A stretch of DNA of 64,000 bases from TMED109 sp002171375 (GCA_965657505.1 CBFHON010000002.1:62001-126000), one strand, 5' to 3'; positions 28,500-37,448 are shown, counted from the first letter of the stretch. The notes: generated by a model not told the origin, from the letters alone. Numbers and translations: made by a program.

Positions 28500-29631
28500 A
28501 AAAGAAAAACTAAATAATTTTTTATCTCCAATTGAAGAAATTGTTGATGAAGCGAGAAATGGAAGAATGTTTGTTTTAGTTGATAATGAAGATAGAGAAA
28601 ATGAAGGAGATCTTATTATACCTGCTCAAATGGCTACCCCCGATGCGATAAATTTTATGGCTACATATGGAAGGGGTCTTATTTGTTTGTCTATGACAAA
28701 AAGTAGAATTGATGAGTTAGAATTATCTCCTATGGGAAGGCGGAACCCAGGAAAACTTGATACCGCATTTACAGTTTCAATTGAGGCTACTAAAGATGTT
28801 ACTACCGGAATATCAGCAGCCGATAGAGCTAAAACTATTCAGGTAGCTATAGATAAAAGTTCAGGACCTTCAGATATAAGAACTCCAGGACATGTTTTTC
28901 CATTAACAGCAAGAGAAGGCGGAGTTTTAGTAAGAGCGGGTCATACTGAAGCAGCTGTTGATATTACTAGAATTGCTGGTTTAAACCCCGCATCTGTAAT
29001 ATGTGAAATAATGAAAGATGATGGAACTATGGCAAGATTAAATGATTTAATTCCATTTTGTAAAAAACATAATCTTAAAATTGGTTCAATTGCAGACTTA
29101 ATTAGGTATAGAGTAAATAATGATCCTATTATAAAAAGAAAAAATAATAATTTGTTAAGTACTAAATCATATGGAGACTGGAATATTTTTTCTTATGAAA
29201 ATACTGTTAATAAAAATGGGCCAGAACATCTAGCACTGGTAAAAGGAGAACTAAATAATATTTCTTCAGTTTTAGTTAGAGTGCATATTTCAAATTTTAT
29301 AAACGATGCATTTGATGGTGTAATAGGTAATTTTGAAGATAACGGCTATATATCTCTAAAAGAATCAATGTCTGAGATTAATAAAAATGGCTCTGGTTTG
29401 ATTGTAGTAATTAATTATCAAGATTCTTCTCATATACTATCTAATTATATAAACGGTAATAATATATGGAATGAGGAAGATAAAATAAGAGAAAATGGAA
29501 TTGGGGCACAAATAATTAGAGATCAAGGTGTAAAAGAAATGATACTACTAAGTAAATCAAAAAGAGAAGTTGTAGGTCTTGAAGGTTTTGATATAAAAGT
29601 TATTGATCAAAGAAACCCATTAAAGAGTTAA
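28492..29631 (+). CDS. ribB: 3,4-dihydroxy-2-butanone-4-phosphate synthase with degenerate RibA-like domain
   Basis: 379 residues. The N-terminal domain (about 15-215) is a complete DHBP synthase with VDNEDRENEGDLI, TYGRGLICLSM and TPGHVFPLTAREGGVLVRAGHTEAAVD. The C-terminal 150 residues align with GTP cyclohydrolase II but lack the zinc-binding cysteines: where GCHII has a Cys-rich SECLTGDVFGSxRCDC segment, this protein reads RVHISNFINDAFDGV. The usual RQEGRGIGL segment is also lost. It therefore probably makes only the four-carbon riboflavin precursor, and RibA must be encoded elsewhere, as reported for other Alphaproteobacteria. Confidence 0.93.
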   Translation: MNKKEKLNNFLSPIEEIVDEARNGRMFVLVDNEDRENEGDLIIPAQMATPDAINFMATYGRGLICLSMTKSRIDELELSPMGRRNPGKLDTAFTVSIEATKDVTTGISAADRAKTIQVAIDKSSGPSDIRTPGHVFPLTAREGGVLVRAGHTEAAVDITRIAGLNPASVICEIMKDDGTMARLNDLIPFCKKHNLKIGSIADLIRYRVNNDPIIKRKNNNLLSTKSYGDWNIFSYENTVNKNGPEHLALVKGELNNISSVLVRVHISNFINDAFDGVIGNFEDNGYISLKESMSEINKNGSGLIVVINYQDSSHILSNYINGNNIWNEEDKIRENGIGAQIIRDQGVKEMILLSKSKREVVGLEGFDIKVIDQRNPLKS

Positions 29632-29633
29632 AT

Positions 29634-30059
29634 ATGAAAAATAACTGTATATTAATTGTTACTTCTAGGTTTTACCCTCAAATTTCATCCGCTTTAGAAG
29701 AAGAAGCTATAAATCTAATTAAGAAGCAGGGATATAATTTTGAATTGGTTGATGTTCCAGGAGCATTTGAAGTTCCTTCAGTAATTTCTTATGCTTCTAA
29801 AACTTCAAAATATATTGGTTATATAGCACTTGGTTGCGTAATAAGAGGAGAAACATCTCATTATGATTATGTATGTAGTGAATCAGCAAGAGCACTTATG
29901 CAATTATCTCTCGATGGATTATCTATTGGGTATGGTATTTTAACGTGTGAGAGTAAGGAACAAGCAATAGTTAGGTCTAGTGCTGATGGCCTCAATAAAG
30001 GTAAAGCTGCAACTTTAGCTTGTTTAAGAATGATAGAACTTAAAAAAGAAATATATTAA
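29634..30059 (+). CDS. ribH: 6,7-dimethyl-8-ribityllumazine synthase
   Basis: 141 residues. It condenses the RibB and RibD products into lumazine, the substrate of riboflavin synthase. Family blocks are VDVPGAFEVPSVISYAS, YIALGCVIRGETSHYDYVC and YGILTCESKEQA; the proton-transfer histidine is in RGETSHYDY. Only 2 nt separate it from ribB, and its final base is shared with the nusB start (TAATGA). Confidence 0.95.
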   Translation: MKNNCILIVTSRFYPQISSALEEEAINLIKKQGYNFELVDVPGAFEVPSVISYASKTSKYIGYIALGCVIRGETSHYDYVCSESARALMQLSLDGLSIGYGILTCESKEQAIVRSSADGLNKGKAATLACLRMIELKKEIY

Positions 30060-30532
30060 TGATCATAACTAATAATAGATCCTTATCTAGATTGGCGGCT
30101 GTTCAAACACTTTTTCAATATGATTTTAATGCAAGAATGCAATTGCATGAGTTGAAGAATATAAATGATAAAGAAATTTCAGAAATTTTTGAAACAATTA
30201 AAAATTTAAATCATGGAATTATAGAATTTAATGGGTTGAAATTAGATAAAGATTGGTTCTTAATGTTAGTGAACGCAGTTTTTAATAAAAAAAATAAAAT
30301 AGATTCTATACTCTCTGATTTTTTAAATGAAGATTGGTCAATTGAAAGAATGGATCATACATTATTAAATATTTTGAGATGCGCATATGTTGAATTTAAA
30401 AGTTTTTCTAAAATCCCACCTAAAGTTATAATTAATGAATATACTAATATAGCTGCAAGTTTTTTTAATAAAACAGAAGTTAACTTTATTAATGGAGTCT
30501 TGGACAAAGTTTCTAATAGTTTGATACAGTAA
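30059..30532 (+). CDS. nusB: Transcription antitermination factor NusB
   Basis: 157 residues, all helical. RSLSRLAAVQTLFQYDFNA is the conserved first helix, and the C-terminal part ERMDHTLLNILRCAYVEF and PPKVIINEYTNIAASFF is typical. NusB binds boxA RNA with NusE during rRNA transcription. It is translationally coupled to ribH by a one-base overlap, the usual ribH-nusB order. Confidence 0.94.
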   Translation: MIITNNRSLSRLAAVQTLFQYDFNARMQLHELKNINDKEISEIFETIKNLNHGIIEFNGLKLDKDWFLMLVNAVFNKKNKIDSILSDFLNEDWSIERMDHTLLNILRCAYVEFKSFSKIPPKVIINEYTNIAASFFNKTEVNFINGVLDKVSNSLIQ

Positions 30533-30559
30533 TTTTTATTTATTATATCGGAAAAAGAT

Positions 30560-31510
30560 ATGAAAAATGAGTTTAATTTTATAAAAAGTAAACTTAAACC
30601 TTTATCATTTAATAATAAAGAGGCTAGGGGTTTATCGGATGATTGTGCAACCTTTAATAATTTAAATAATTTAGTTATTAGTGTTGATACATCGGTAGAA
30701 GGAGTTCATGTTCCTATAGGAACAGATATAGCTATTCAATCAAGAAGGGCAATATTAAGAGCTCTTTCAGATTTAGCTACCTTCGGTTCTTCACCAATAT
30801 GTGTTTTTGCAGCAATGACTCTTCCAAAATCATTTCAAGAATCAGACTTTGATAGAATCGCTGAAGGATATAGAAAAGCTCTAATAGAGTATGATATTTT
30901 TTTAGCAGGTGGAGATATAACTTCACATGATGGTCTTCCAATTTTTTCTATAACTGTTTTAGGAGATAATGGAAATGAAAAATTAGGCCGAAATAAAGCT
31001 AGAGATGGAGATTTAATTGTTGTATCTGGTTCGATTGGTGATTCTTTTGTTGGATTAAATTTACTTATTGATGATGATTTAAAACAAAATTCTTTAGTAG
31101 GTAATAATTTAGTTAATAAATTTTTAATTCCGAATCCACAAATTGAACTTGGAAAAAATATTAAAATGTTTGCTACATCTATAATTGATATTTCAGATGG
31201 TTTAATATCTGAAATAAAGCATTTATGTGAAAATAGTAAAGTTGGAGCTGATATTAATATTATAGATATTCCGATTTCTACAGAAGCTAAAAAATATATA
31301 GATTCCAATATTTTTAATCATATAGATTTAATTACTGGAGGAGACGATTATGAGTTATTATATACTATTGATCCCAAGGATGAAAAATTAATAGATGCAA
31401 ATTCATTTATCATTGGTAAAATTATATCTGGTAATAAAATAAATTTATATTCAAAAGATAAAAACTTAATTGACGTTAATAAAATAATTTTAGGCTATGA
31501 ACATTTTTAA
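30560..31510 (+). CDS. thiL: Thiamine-monophosphate kinase
   Basis: 316 residues of the PurM/ThiL ATP-binding fold, converting thiamine phosphate to thiamine diphosphate. GLSDDCATF, VISVDTSVEGVHVP, RRAILRALSDLATFGSSP and GDITSHDGLPIFSITVLG are the metal- and ATP-binding blocks, and ISDGLISEIKHLCENSKVGADI plus TGGDDYELLYTI are in the C-terminal half. ThDP is the cofactor of the decarboxylase encoded at 6793-7928. Confidence 0.95.
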   Translation: MKNEFNFIKSKLKPLSFNNKEARGLSDDCATFNNLNNLVISVDTSVEGVHVPIGTDIAIQSRRAILRALSDLATFGSSPICVFAAMTLPKSFQESDFDRIAEGYRKALIEYDIFLAGGDITSHDGLPIFSITVLGDNGNEKLGRNKARDGDLIVVSGSIGDSFVGLNLLIDDDLKQNSLVGNNLVNKFLIPNPQIELGKNIKMFATSIIDISDGLISEIKHLCENSKVGADINIIDIPISTEAKKYIDSNIFNHIDLITGGDDYELLYTIDPKDEKLIDANSFIIGKIISGNKINLYSKDKNLIDVNKIILGYEHF

Positions 31511-31531
31511 AGAAAAAATTTTAATTGAATG

Positions 31532-31560
31532 TTGCACTAAACTCTTACCTCTGGCATGTT
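31532..31560 (+). promoter_or_regulatory. Putative sigma-70 type promoter of hppA
   Basis: TTGCAC at 31532-31537 and CATGTT at 31555-31560 are separated by 17 nt. The -35 is a fair match and the -10 is weak, but this lies in the only sizeable gap before hppA. Confidence 0.35.
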
Positions 31561-31564
31561 AGCC

Positions 31565-31584
31565 ACAATTTTTATAAAAATTGT
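31565..31584. repeat. Perfect 20-bp palindrome in the hppA leader
   Basis: ACAATTTTTA is followed directly by its reverse complement TAAAAATTGT. It sits just after the candidate -10 and about 33 nt before the hppA start, so it could be an operator or a leader hairpin. AT-rich palindromes also occur by chance. Confidence 0.4.
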
Positions 31585-31617
31585 TATATTTTAACATAAA
31601 TAATGGGATTAATTATT

Positions 31618-33729
31618 ATGATTGAAGTTTTATATTTTGCTATTGCAAGTGGTGTAGTAGCCTTGGTTTATGGCTTAATAACAGCCAAGTCAGTAGTAAG
31701 TGCTGATGCAGGCTCTAAAAAGATGCAAGAAATAGCTGGTGCTATTCAAGCAGGAGCTTATGCATATTTGAATAGACAATACCGAACTATTTTTATTGTT
31801 GGTATCGTAATATTTGCTTTGTTAGCCTTTTTATTAGGTATTAAAGTGGCATTAGCATTTGCCGTTGGAGCAATTTTGTCTGGAGCTGCAGGTTATATAG
31901 GTATGGTTGTATCTGTAAAAGCTAATGTTAGAACAGCTCAAGCTGCAAGTGAAGGTTTAGCTCAAGGGCTTAGTATTGCATTTAAGTCAGGAGCTGTAAC
32001 TGGAATGTTAGTTGCAGGTTTAGCATTACTTGCCGTGACTGGTACATATTATATTTTATTACTTAGCGGTTCAGAAGGAAGAGAATTAATAGATCCTCTT
32101 GTTGCTTTGGGGTTTGGTGCATCATTAATATCAATTTTTGCTAGATTAGGTGGAGGTATATTTACTAAAGGAGCAGATGTTGGTGCTGATTTAGTTGGTA
32201 AAGTGGAAGCGGGAATTCCTGAAGATGATCCTCGTAATCCAGCCACTATTGCAGATAATGTTGGAGATAATGTAGGTGATTGTGCTGGAATGGCAGCCGA
32301 TTTATTTGAAACATATGCGGTTACAGTAGTTGCTACTATGGTTTTAGCTTCAATATTTTTTACAAATACTGCAATGGAACAAATGATGATTATTCCTTTA
32401 GCAATAGGTGGTGTGTGTATCATAGCATCTGTTATTGGAACATACTTTGTAAAATTAGGAAGCAATGGATCAATAATGGGAGCTTTATATAAAGGTTTTA
32501 TAGTTTCAGCCATTTTATCTCTTATTGGAATTGGTTATGCGATAAACCATGTTTTAGGTTTTAATACTATTTTTCAGGTAAATGAAATTTCTTTCTCTGG
32601 AATGGAAGTATTTTATTGTGGAATAATTGGAATAGTTCTTACAGGATTGTTAATATGGGTAACTGAGTATTATACAGGTACTAACTATCGTCCTGTGAAA
32701 TCAGTAGCAGCAGCATCAGAGACTGGTCATGGGACTAATGTTATTCAAGGTTTAGCAGTATCAATGGAAGCTACTGCAATTCCAGCATTACTAATTTGTG
32801 CCGCAATTATTACAGCTAATATGTTAGCCGGCTTATTTGGTATAGCTATTGCTGTTTCAAGTATGCTTGCTTTAGCAGGAATGGTAGTAGCTTTAGATGC
32901 TTACGGTCCTGTTACTGATAACGCAGGTGGTATAGCTGAAATGTCTAATTTAGATGAATCTGTAAGAAAGACTACAGACGCTCTTGATGCTGTAGGTAAT
33001 ACGACTAAAGCTGTAACAAAGGGTTATGCAATTGGTTCTGCTGGCTTAGGAGCATTAGTTTTATTTGCTGCATATACTTCGGATTTAAAATATTTTAGTG
33101 CTAATCCTGAATTATTTCCATATTTTGAAGGAATTACTCTAAATTTTTCTCTTGAAAACCCCTATATTATAGTTGGTTTATTATTAGGAGGATTATTGCC
33201 TTATTTATTTGGTGCAATGTCAATGACAGCTGTTGGAAGAGCTGCTGCTTCAGTTGTTATAGAAGTAAGAAGACAATTTAAAGAAATAAAAGGTATTATG
33301 ACTGGTAAAGGCAAACCTGACTATGAAAGAGCCGTAGATCTGCTCACTCAGGCTGCTATAAAAGAAATGATAATACCTTCGTTACTGCCTGTTTTAGCGC
33401 CAATAGTATTTTACTTTGTAATATTATTTATTACAGGAGGAGATAAGTCAGCGGCATTCTCTGCATTAGGTGCAATGTTACTAGGAGTAATTGTAACTGG
33501 TTTATTCGTAGCAATATCTATGACTGCTGGAGGTGGCGCGTGGGATAATGCAAAAAAATTAATTGAAGATGGAAACCATGGAGGAAAAGGCTCTGAAGCT
33601 CATAAAGCAGCTGTAACTGGTGATACAGTTGGAGATCCTTATAAAGATACCGCAGGTCCTGCAGTTAATCCTATGATTAAGATCACCAACATAGTAGCTT
33701 TGATGCTTTTAGCTATCTTAGCTCATTAA
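31618..33729 (+). CDS. hppA: K+-independent H+-translocating membrane pyrophosphatase
   Basis: About 703 residues, polytopic inner-membrane proton pump driven by pyrophosphate hydrolysis. Substrate-binding loops include KGADVGADLVGKVEAGIPED, DNVGDNVGDCAGMAADLFE, DNAGGIAEMS and GDTVGDPYKDTAGPAVNPM. The motif GNTTKAVTKG has Lys where K+-dependent enzymes have Ala, so the enzyme should not need potassium. The ATG at 31618 is preferred over one at 31603 because GGGA at 31605-31608 lies 9 nt upstream and the product starts MIEVLYFAIASG. A hairpin terminator follows. Confidence 0.95.
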   Translation: MIEVLYFAIASGVVALVYGLITAKSVVSADAGSKKMQEIAGAIQAGAYAYLNRQYRTIFIVGIVIFALLAFLLGIKVALAFAVGAILSGAAGYIGMVVSVKANVRTAQAASEGLAQGLSIAFKSGAVTGMLVAGLALLAVTGTYYILLLSGSEGRELIDPLVALGFGASLISIFARLGGGIFTKGADVGADLVGKVEAGIPEDDPRNPATIADNVGDNVGDCAGMAADLFETYAVTVVATMVLASIFFTNTAMEQMMIIPLAIGGVCIIASVIGTYFVKLGSNGSIMGALYKGFIVSAILSLIGIGYAINHVLGFNTIFQVNEISFSGMEVFYCGIIGIVLTGLLIWVTEYYTGTNYRPVKSVAAASETGHGTNVIQGLAVSMEATAIPALLICAAIITANMLAGLFGIAIAVSSMLALAGMVVALDAYGPVTDNAGGIAEMSNLDESVRKTTDALDAVGNTTKAVTKGYAIGSAGLGALVLFAAYTSDLKYFSANPELFPYFEGITLNFSLENPYIIVGLLLGGLLPYLFGAMSMTAVGRAAASVVIEVRRQFKEIKGIMTGKGKPDYERAVDLLTQAAIKEMIIPSLLPVLAPIVFYFVILFITGGDKSAAFSALGAMLLGVIVTGLFVAISMTAGGGAWDNAKKLIEDGNHGGKGSEAHKAAVTGDTVGDPYKDTAGPAVNPMIKITNIVALMLLAILAH

Positions 33730-33739
33730 TAATATAAAA

Positions 33740-33770
33740 TATACAGGAAAGAAAGTTTCTTTCCTGTATA
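33740..33770. terminator. Bidirectional rho-independent terminator between hppA and bamE
   Basis: The arms 33740-33754 (TATACAGGAAAGAAA) and 33756-33770 (TTTCTTTCCTGTATA) are exact reverse complements around one base, with T- and A-rich flanks on both sides. It lies between two convergent genes and can serve both. Confidence 0.8.
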
Positions 33771-33772
33771 TT

Positions 33773-34225
33773 TTACTTTCTCAAATTACTCTGACCAATT
33801 CCTTTTAATATGAGTTCTAAAAATGATTGTTTGTTTCCTCTAGTATCCGTAACATCACTATTAAAATATAGTTCTTTCAGATCATCTTGATCGTAAGTAT
33901 TAATTTCAGACGCTTGATTTTCAGAATTAAAAATTATTTCATAGACTTTAAGTTTAATTATTTCTGGTTTGTAAAAAGCAAAGTGTTTAATAGAACTATT
34001 AATATAATACCATTTATTAAATTCAAAAGCTGAAACAGTAGAAGGGTTTCCTAAAAGAGCCTCTATTTCAGCTTTTTCAAGTTTATTATCTACTATAGAA
34101 TGAATATGTTTTTCAATATTTAATACTCCATGATTACTTATTCTTCCTGAACAACTATTTATTGAAATAATAAGGAAAGTAAAAATTAAGTACTTGAATA
34201 AAATATTTTTATATATAAATTTCAT
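33773..34225 (-). CDS. bamE: BamE/SmpA-OmlA family outer membrane lipoprotein
   Basis: 150 residues with a signal sequence of about 24 residues ending in a lipobox (SINSC, Cys 25). The mature part has the BamE pattern: a helix (KLEKAEIEALLGNPSTVSAF), then FNKWYYINSSIK and a KLKVYEIIF strand. BamE is an accessory lipoprotein of the beta-barrel assembly machine. It is divergent from the cytochrome bc1 chaperone gene, a conserved alphaproteobacterial pairing. Confidence 0.85.
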   Translation of the reverse strand: MKFIYKNILFKYLIFTFLIISINSCSGRISNHGVLNIEKHIHSIVDNKLEKAEIEALLGNPSTVSAFEFNKWYYINSSIKHFAFYKPEIIKLKVYEIIFNSENQASEINTYDQDDLKELYFNSDVTDTRGNKQSFLELILKGIGQSNLRK

Positions 34226-34295
34226 TATTTTATATTTATCATGATATTAATAAATTTTAAATATAGAAATTTAAAATAATTAAGAAGTTTTATTT

Positions 34296-34856
34296 ATGAA
34301 AATTACTAATATATATAGAATATTAACTGGTAAAGACAAAAGTATTTACGTTGAAGAATTCTATAATAATATTGTTTTATTAGCTAGAAATAAAAATTTA
34401 TATATTAAGGGAGGAGTCCCTGATACATTAGATGGTCGATTTGAATTAATAATTTTACATTTCCACTTTTTTATTAAACGCATTTTACTTTTAGGGCCAA
34501 AAGAAAAATTATTTGCTCAGAACTTAATTAATTATATGTTTAAGGACTTTGATAGGTCATTAAGAGAGATTGGTGTAGGAGACCTATCAGTAGGCAAAAA
34601 AGTTAAATTTATGGTTTCATCTTATTATGGAAGAATAAATATATATGAAAAGTCTTTAAATAAAAATAGTAATATTATTGATTCTGCCCTCAAAAACAAT
34701 CTTTATGGTACTACTAATGTAAATGAATATGAAGTAAAATATATGAAGGCTTATATTAATAATTTAATATTTTTTTTAGATTCATTAAAGAATAATGAAG
34801 TTTTAATTTGTTTCAAAGATGATATTAATCTTTATAAAGGCTTATCAAGTGAATAA
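34296..34856 (+). CDS. Ubiquinol-cytochrome c chaperone (CBP3) family protein
   Basis: 186 residues. The family block is clear in GVPDTLDGRFELIILHFHFF, FKDFDRSLREIGVGDLSVGKK and MVSSYYGRINIYEKSL. The mitochondrial homologue Cbp3 helps synthesis and assembly of cytochrome b in complex III; bacterial members are assumed to do likewise. It overlaps the YceD gene by 8 nt if the GTG start of that gene is used. Confidence 0.88.
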   Translation: MKITNIYRILTGKDKSIYVEEFYNNIVLLARNKNLYIKGGVPDTLDGRFELIILHFHFFIKRILLLGPKEKLFAQNLINYMFKDFDRSLREIGVGDLSVGKKVKFMVSSYYGRINIYEKSLNKNSNIIDSALKNNLYGTTNVNEYEVKYMKAYINNLIFFLDSLKNNEVLICFKDDINLYKGLSSE

Positions 34857-35367
34857 ATTTATAATTAAGTTTGATGAATCAATTTTGATTAGCTCTTTAA
34901 AAAAGAAATCCGGGTTTATTAGTATCATTCATGACGAATCTGATAAGTTATCCATTAGTAAACGTTTAGAGCTAATAAATTTAAAAGATATTTATGTAGA
35001 ATTAGATTATAAAAAAATTAACTCTACAGATATATTAGTAAATTATCAATTGAATGCAGAGGGTGAACAAAGATGTGTAGTTACTTTAAAAGCAATTAAA
35101 TTCAATCTAAAAGAAAAATTTACTATAAATTTCTTTGATCATAATAAGATAGATTTATCATCCCTCGAAGATGAATTTATAGAGCCAATATATAATAGTG
35201 AAATTAATTTTAGTGAAATAGCGATACAAATGTTTTATTCATTTTTAGACCCTTATCCCAAAATAAATAATGGTAATATTAAACTAGATAATTTTTATAA
35301 AAAAACATTATCTAAAAATAAAAACAAGAATAATCCATTTGAAGTATTGAATAATTTAAATAAATAG
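34849..35367 (+). CDS. YceD family (DUF177) protein
   Basis: About 172 residues. The GTG at 34849 is preferred to an upstream ATG at 34819 because AAAGG at 34836-34840 precedes it and the product starts NKFIIKFDESILIS. The middle block YQLNAEGEQRCVVTLKAIKFNLKEKF is the conserved Cys-containing feature of DUF177, a family always near rpmF and linked to 23S rRNA processing in plants and bacteria. It lies 44 nt before rpmF. Confidence 0.83.
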   Translation: MNKFIIKFDESILISSLKKKSGFISIIHDESDKLSISKRLELINLKDIYVELDYKKINSTDILVNYQLNAEGEQRCVVTLKAIKFNLKEKFTINFFDHNKIDLSSLEDEFIEPIYNSEINFSEIAIQMFYSFLDPYPKINNGNIKLDNFYKKTLSKNKNKNNPFEVLNNLNK

Positions 35368-35411
35368 TTATAAGAACATATTAATATAATATTTGTAAGA
35401 AAGGTAATGAG

Positions 35412-35594
35412 ATGGCAGTTCCTAAAAGTAAGATTTCTCGTTCAAGGAGAGGTCAAAGAAGGTCTCATGATTCTCTAAAAAAAATAAATGCAATTGAGTG
35501 CCCTAATTGCGGAGAAATGAAGCTCGCACATAATATATGTCCAGCTTGTGGTTATTATGATGGAAAAGAAGTTTTATCTTCAGCTGAAGATTAA
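35412..35594 (+). CDS. rpmF: 50S ribosomal protein L32
   Basis: 60 residues beginning AVPKSKISRSRRGQRRSHD, with a zinc-ribbon formed by CPNCGEMKLAHNICPACG. An AGAAAGG site at 35397-35403 precedes the ATG. It lies in the conserved YceD-rpmF-plsX order and is likely cotranscribed with both. Confidence 0.97.
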   Translation: MAVPKSKISRSRRGQRRSHDSLKKINAIECPNCGEMKLAHNICPACGYYDGKEVLSSAED

Positions 35595-35614
35595 AATAAT
35601 ATAATATCTTAATT

Positions 35615-36643
35615 ATGGTTAATAATACTATAGCAATAGACGCAATGGGGGGAGATAATGCACCTAAGTCTGTAATTGCTGGGTTGGCTATATCCTCTTT
35701 AAGAAATCCTGACGTTGAATATATAGTTTATGGTGATGAAAAAAAAATAGCTCCATTATTAAAAAATAGAGTAAATTTAAAAAAAGTTGTAAAAGTAGTT
35801 CATGTAGAAGATTGGATTAGAGCTGATGAAAAAGCTTCTAAATCCTTGAGAAGAGCAAAAACTACTAGTATGGGTATGGCAATAGAAGCAGTTGCAAATG
35901 GTAAAGCTGGTGCAATTGTATCAGCCGGAAATAGTGGTGCTCTGCTTGCTATGTCAATATTCGGATTAAGAAAATTATCTGGAATAAGTAGACCTGCTCT
36001 AGCTGCAGTTATGCCAACTATTTCGGGTGAAATAGTTGCTTTAGATTTAGGAGCTAATATAGATTGTAGTAGTCAAAATTTATTTGATTTTTCTATAATG
36101 GGTGTTGTATTCGCAAAAAATGTTTTAGGAAAACCTAATCCGAGATTAGCCTTTTTAAATGTAGGAGAAGAAGAAAATAAAGGAAATACCATTGTTCAAG
36201 AAGCTGCTAGCTTAATGCAAAATAGTCATTTTTCAAATTATTATGCAGGATATGTTGAAGGGGATAAAATTATTTCAGGTGATTTTGATATAGTTATTTG
36301 TGACGGTTTTAGCGGAAATGTAATGCTAAAGACTGCAGAAGGAACTGCTAAACTATGCTACGCATATTTAAAGAAAATATTTAGTTCAAGTGTTTTAGGT
36401 AAAATTTCATTTGCTATAGGAAGGTCATCCTTTTTAGGTTTAAGAAAAAAAATGGACCCAAGAAAACATAATGGTGCTGTTTTATTAGGTTTAAATGGAA
36501 TAGTAGTTAAAAGTCATGGTGGTGCAGATTCAATTGGATTTGCTCATGCCGTAGATTTGGCTACTGATATGTCTGCAAGAAATTATAATGAGTTAATAAA
36601 AAAAGAATTAATTAGAATTAATACTTCATTAGAGAAAAAATAG
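35615..36643 (+). CDS. plsX: Phosphate acyltransferase PlsX
   Basis: 342 residues converting acyl-ACP to acyl-phosphate for phospholipid synthesis; plsY at 60489-61169 uses the product. IAIDAMGGDNAPKSVI, the segment GAIVSAGNSGALLAMS and VICDGFSGNVMLKTAEG are conserved. Normally fabH follows in Alphaproteobacteria; here ihfA comes next after 55 nt. It lies 20 nt after rpmF. Confidence 0.95.
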   Translation: MVNNTIAIDAMGGDNAPKSVIAGLAISSLRNPDVEYIVYGDEKKIAPLLKNRVNLKKVVKVVHVEDWIRADEKASKSLRRAKTTSMGMAIEAVANGKAGAIVSAGNSGALLAMSIFGLRKLSGISRPALAAVMPTISGEIVALDLGANIDCSSQNLFDFSIMGVVFAKNVLGKPNPRLAFLNVGEEENKGNTIVQEAASLMQNSHFSNYYAGYVEGDKIISGDFDIVICDGFSGNVMLKTAEGTAKLCYAYLKKIFSSSVLGKISFAIGRSSFLGLRKKMDPRKHNGAVLLGLNGIVVKSHGGADSIGFAHAVDLATDMSARNYNELIKKELIRINTSLEKK

Positions 36644-36698
36644 TTTTTTTATTTATAAATATGTGTTTCAATATACATAGATTAATTTGAGAATTTTT

Positions 36699-36989
36699 AT
36701 GAAAAAAACTATTACTAGAGAACATCTTGCCAATTGTATTAAAGAGGAATTAGGACTTTCTAGATCTGATTCATTACAGCTTATTAGTATTACTTTAAAT
36801 ACTCTCTCTAGTTCTCTTAAAAAAGATAAGATCTTAAAGATAGCTAAGCTAGGAACATTTAAAATTAAAGATAAGAATAGTAGGATTGGAAGAAACCCTA
36901 AAACTGGCAAAGAGTCAATTATTTCAGCTAGATCGGTCGTAACTTTTAATGCTTCAGAAAAAGTAAAATCTAGATTAAATTTGGAATAA
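36699..36989 (+). CDS. ihfA: Integration host factor alpha subunit
   Basis: 96 residues of the HU/IHF fold. KKTITREHLANCIKEELGLS is the N-terminal helix region and the DNA-intercalating arm tip reads GRNPKTGKE. The ATG at 36699 follows TGAGAA at 36688-36693; the upstream TTG at 36687 is less likely. Assignment as alpha rests on the merR neighbour (21 nt downstream), which is the conserved context. Confidence 0.9.
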   Translation: MKKTITREHLANCIKEELGLSRSDSLQLISITLNTLSSSLKKDKILKIAKLGTFKIKDKNSRIGRNPKTGKESIISARSVVTFNASEKVKSRLNLE

Positions 36990-37010
36990 CTCATTGAGAA
37001 AGGTCCTATT

Positions 37011-37340
37011 ATGGACAAAAAATTTGATGCTTATAAAACAATTGGAGAAGTATCTAAAGAACTAAATATTCCAACTCATATAATACGTTTCTGGGAAACT
37101 AAGTTTGAAAGGTTAAAGTCAGTAAAAAGAAAAAATAATCATCGTTACTATAGTAAGGAAGATATTATATTTATTTTATCTATTAAAAAACTTGTATCCG
37201 AAGAAGGATATACAATTAAAGGTGTTCAAAAAAGCCTCATAAACAATAAAAAGATAGATTCTTTCAATTATGAAGAAGAGTATTTACGATTATTAAATGA
37301 AATTAAGGTAGATATTAATAACATTATTAATGGTGAATAA
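37011..37340 (+). CDS. MerR family transcriptional regulator
   Basis: 109 residues with an N-terminal winged helix (YKTIGEVSKELNIPTHIIRFWETKF, RYYSKEDIIFILSIKKLV) and a short tail. There are no effector-binding cysteines, so it belongs to the short MerR group found next to ihfA in Alphaproteobacteria. Its target is unknown. It begins 21 nt after ihfA. Confidence 0.88.
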   Translation: MDKKFDAYKTIGEVSKELNIPTHIIRFWETKFERLKSVKRKNNHRYYSKEDIIFILSIKKLVSEEGYTIKGVQKSLINNKKIDSFNYEEEYLRLLNEIKVDINNIINGE

Positions 37341-37348
37341 ATATTTAA

Positions 37349-37425
37349 CGGAATGTAGCGCAGTCTGGTAGCGCACTGGTCTGGGGGACCAGGGGTCGTC
37401 GGTTCGAATCCGGCCGTTCCGACCA
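37349..37425 (+). tRNA. tRNA-Pro (anticodon GGG)
   Basis: The acceptor stem CGGAATG pairs with CGTTCCG, followed by A and an encoded CCA end at 37423-37425. The anticodon stem is CTGGT/ACCAG enclosing a CTGGGGG loop, giving anticodon GGG, and the T arm contains GGTTCGAATCC. It sits 8 nt after the merR gene and may be cotranscribed with it. Confidence 0.96.
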
Positions 37426-37448
37426 ATAATAAACTAAGGAGTATTATA

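Noticed and set aside
30835..31308. A 157-codon minus-strand frame inside thiL
   Set aside because: It is embedded in the conserved thiL gene and has no recognisable domain.
32049..32513. A 154-codon open frame on the minus strand inside hppA
   Set aside because: It lies wholly inside a clear hppA reading frame, and its composition is that expected of an antisense frame; no family resemblance.
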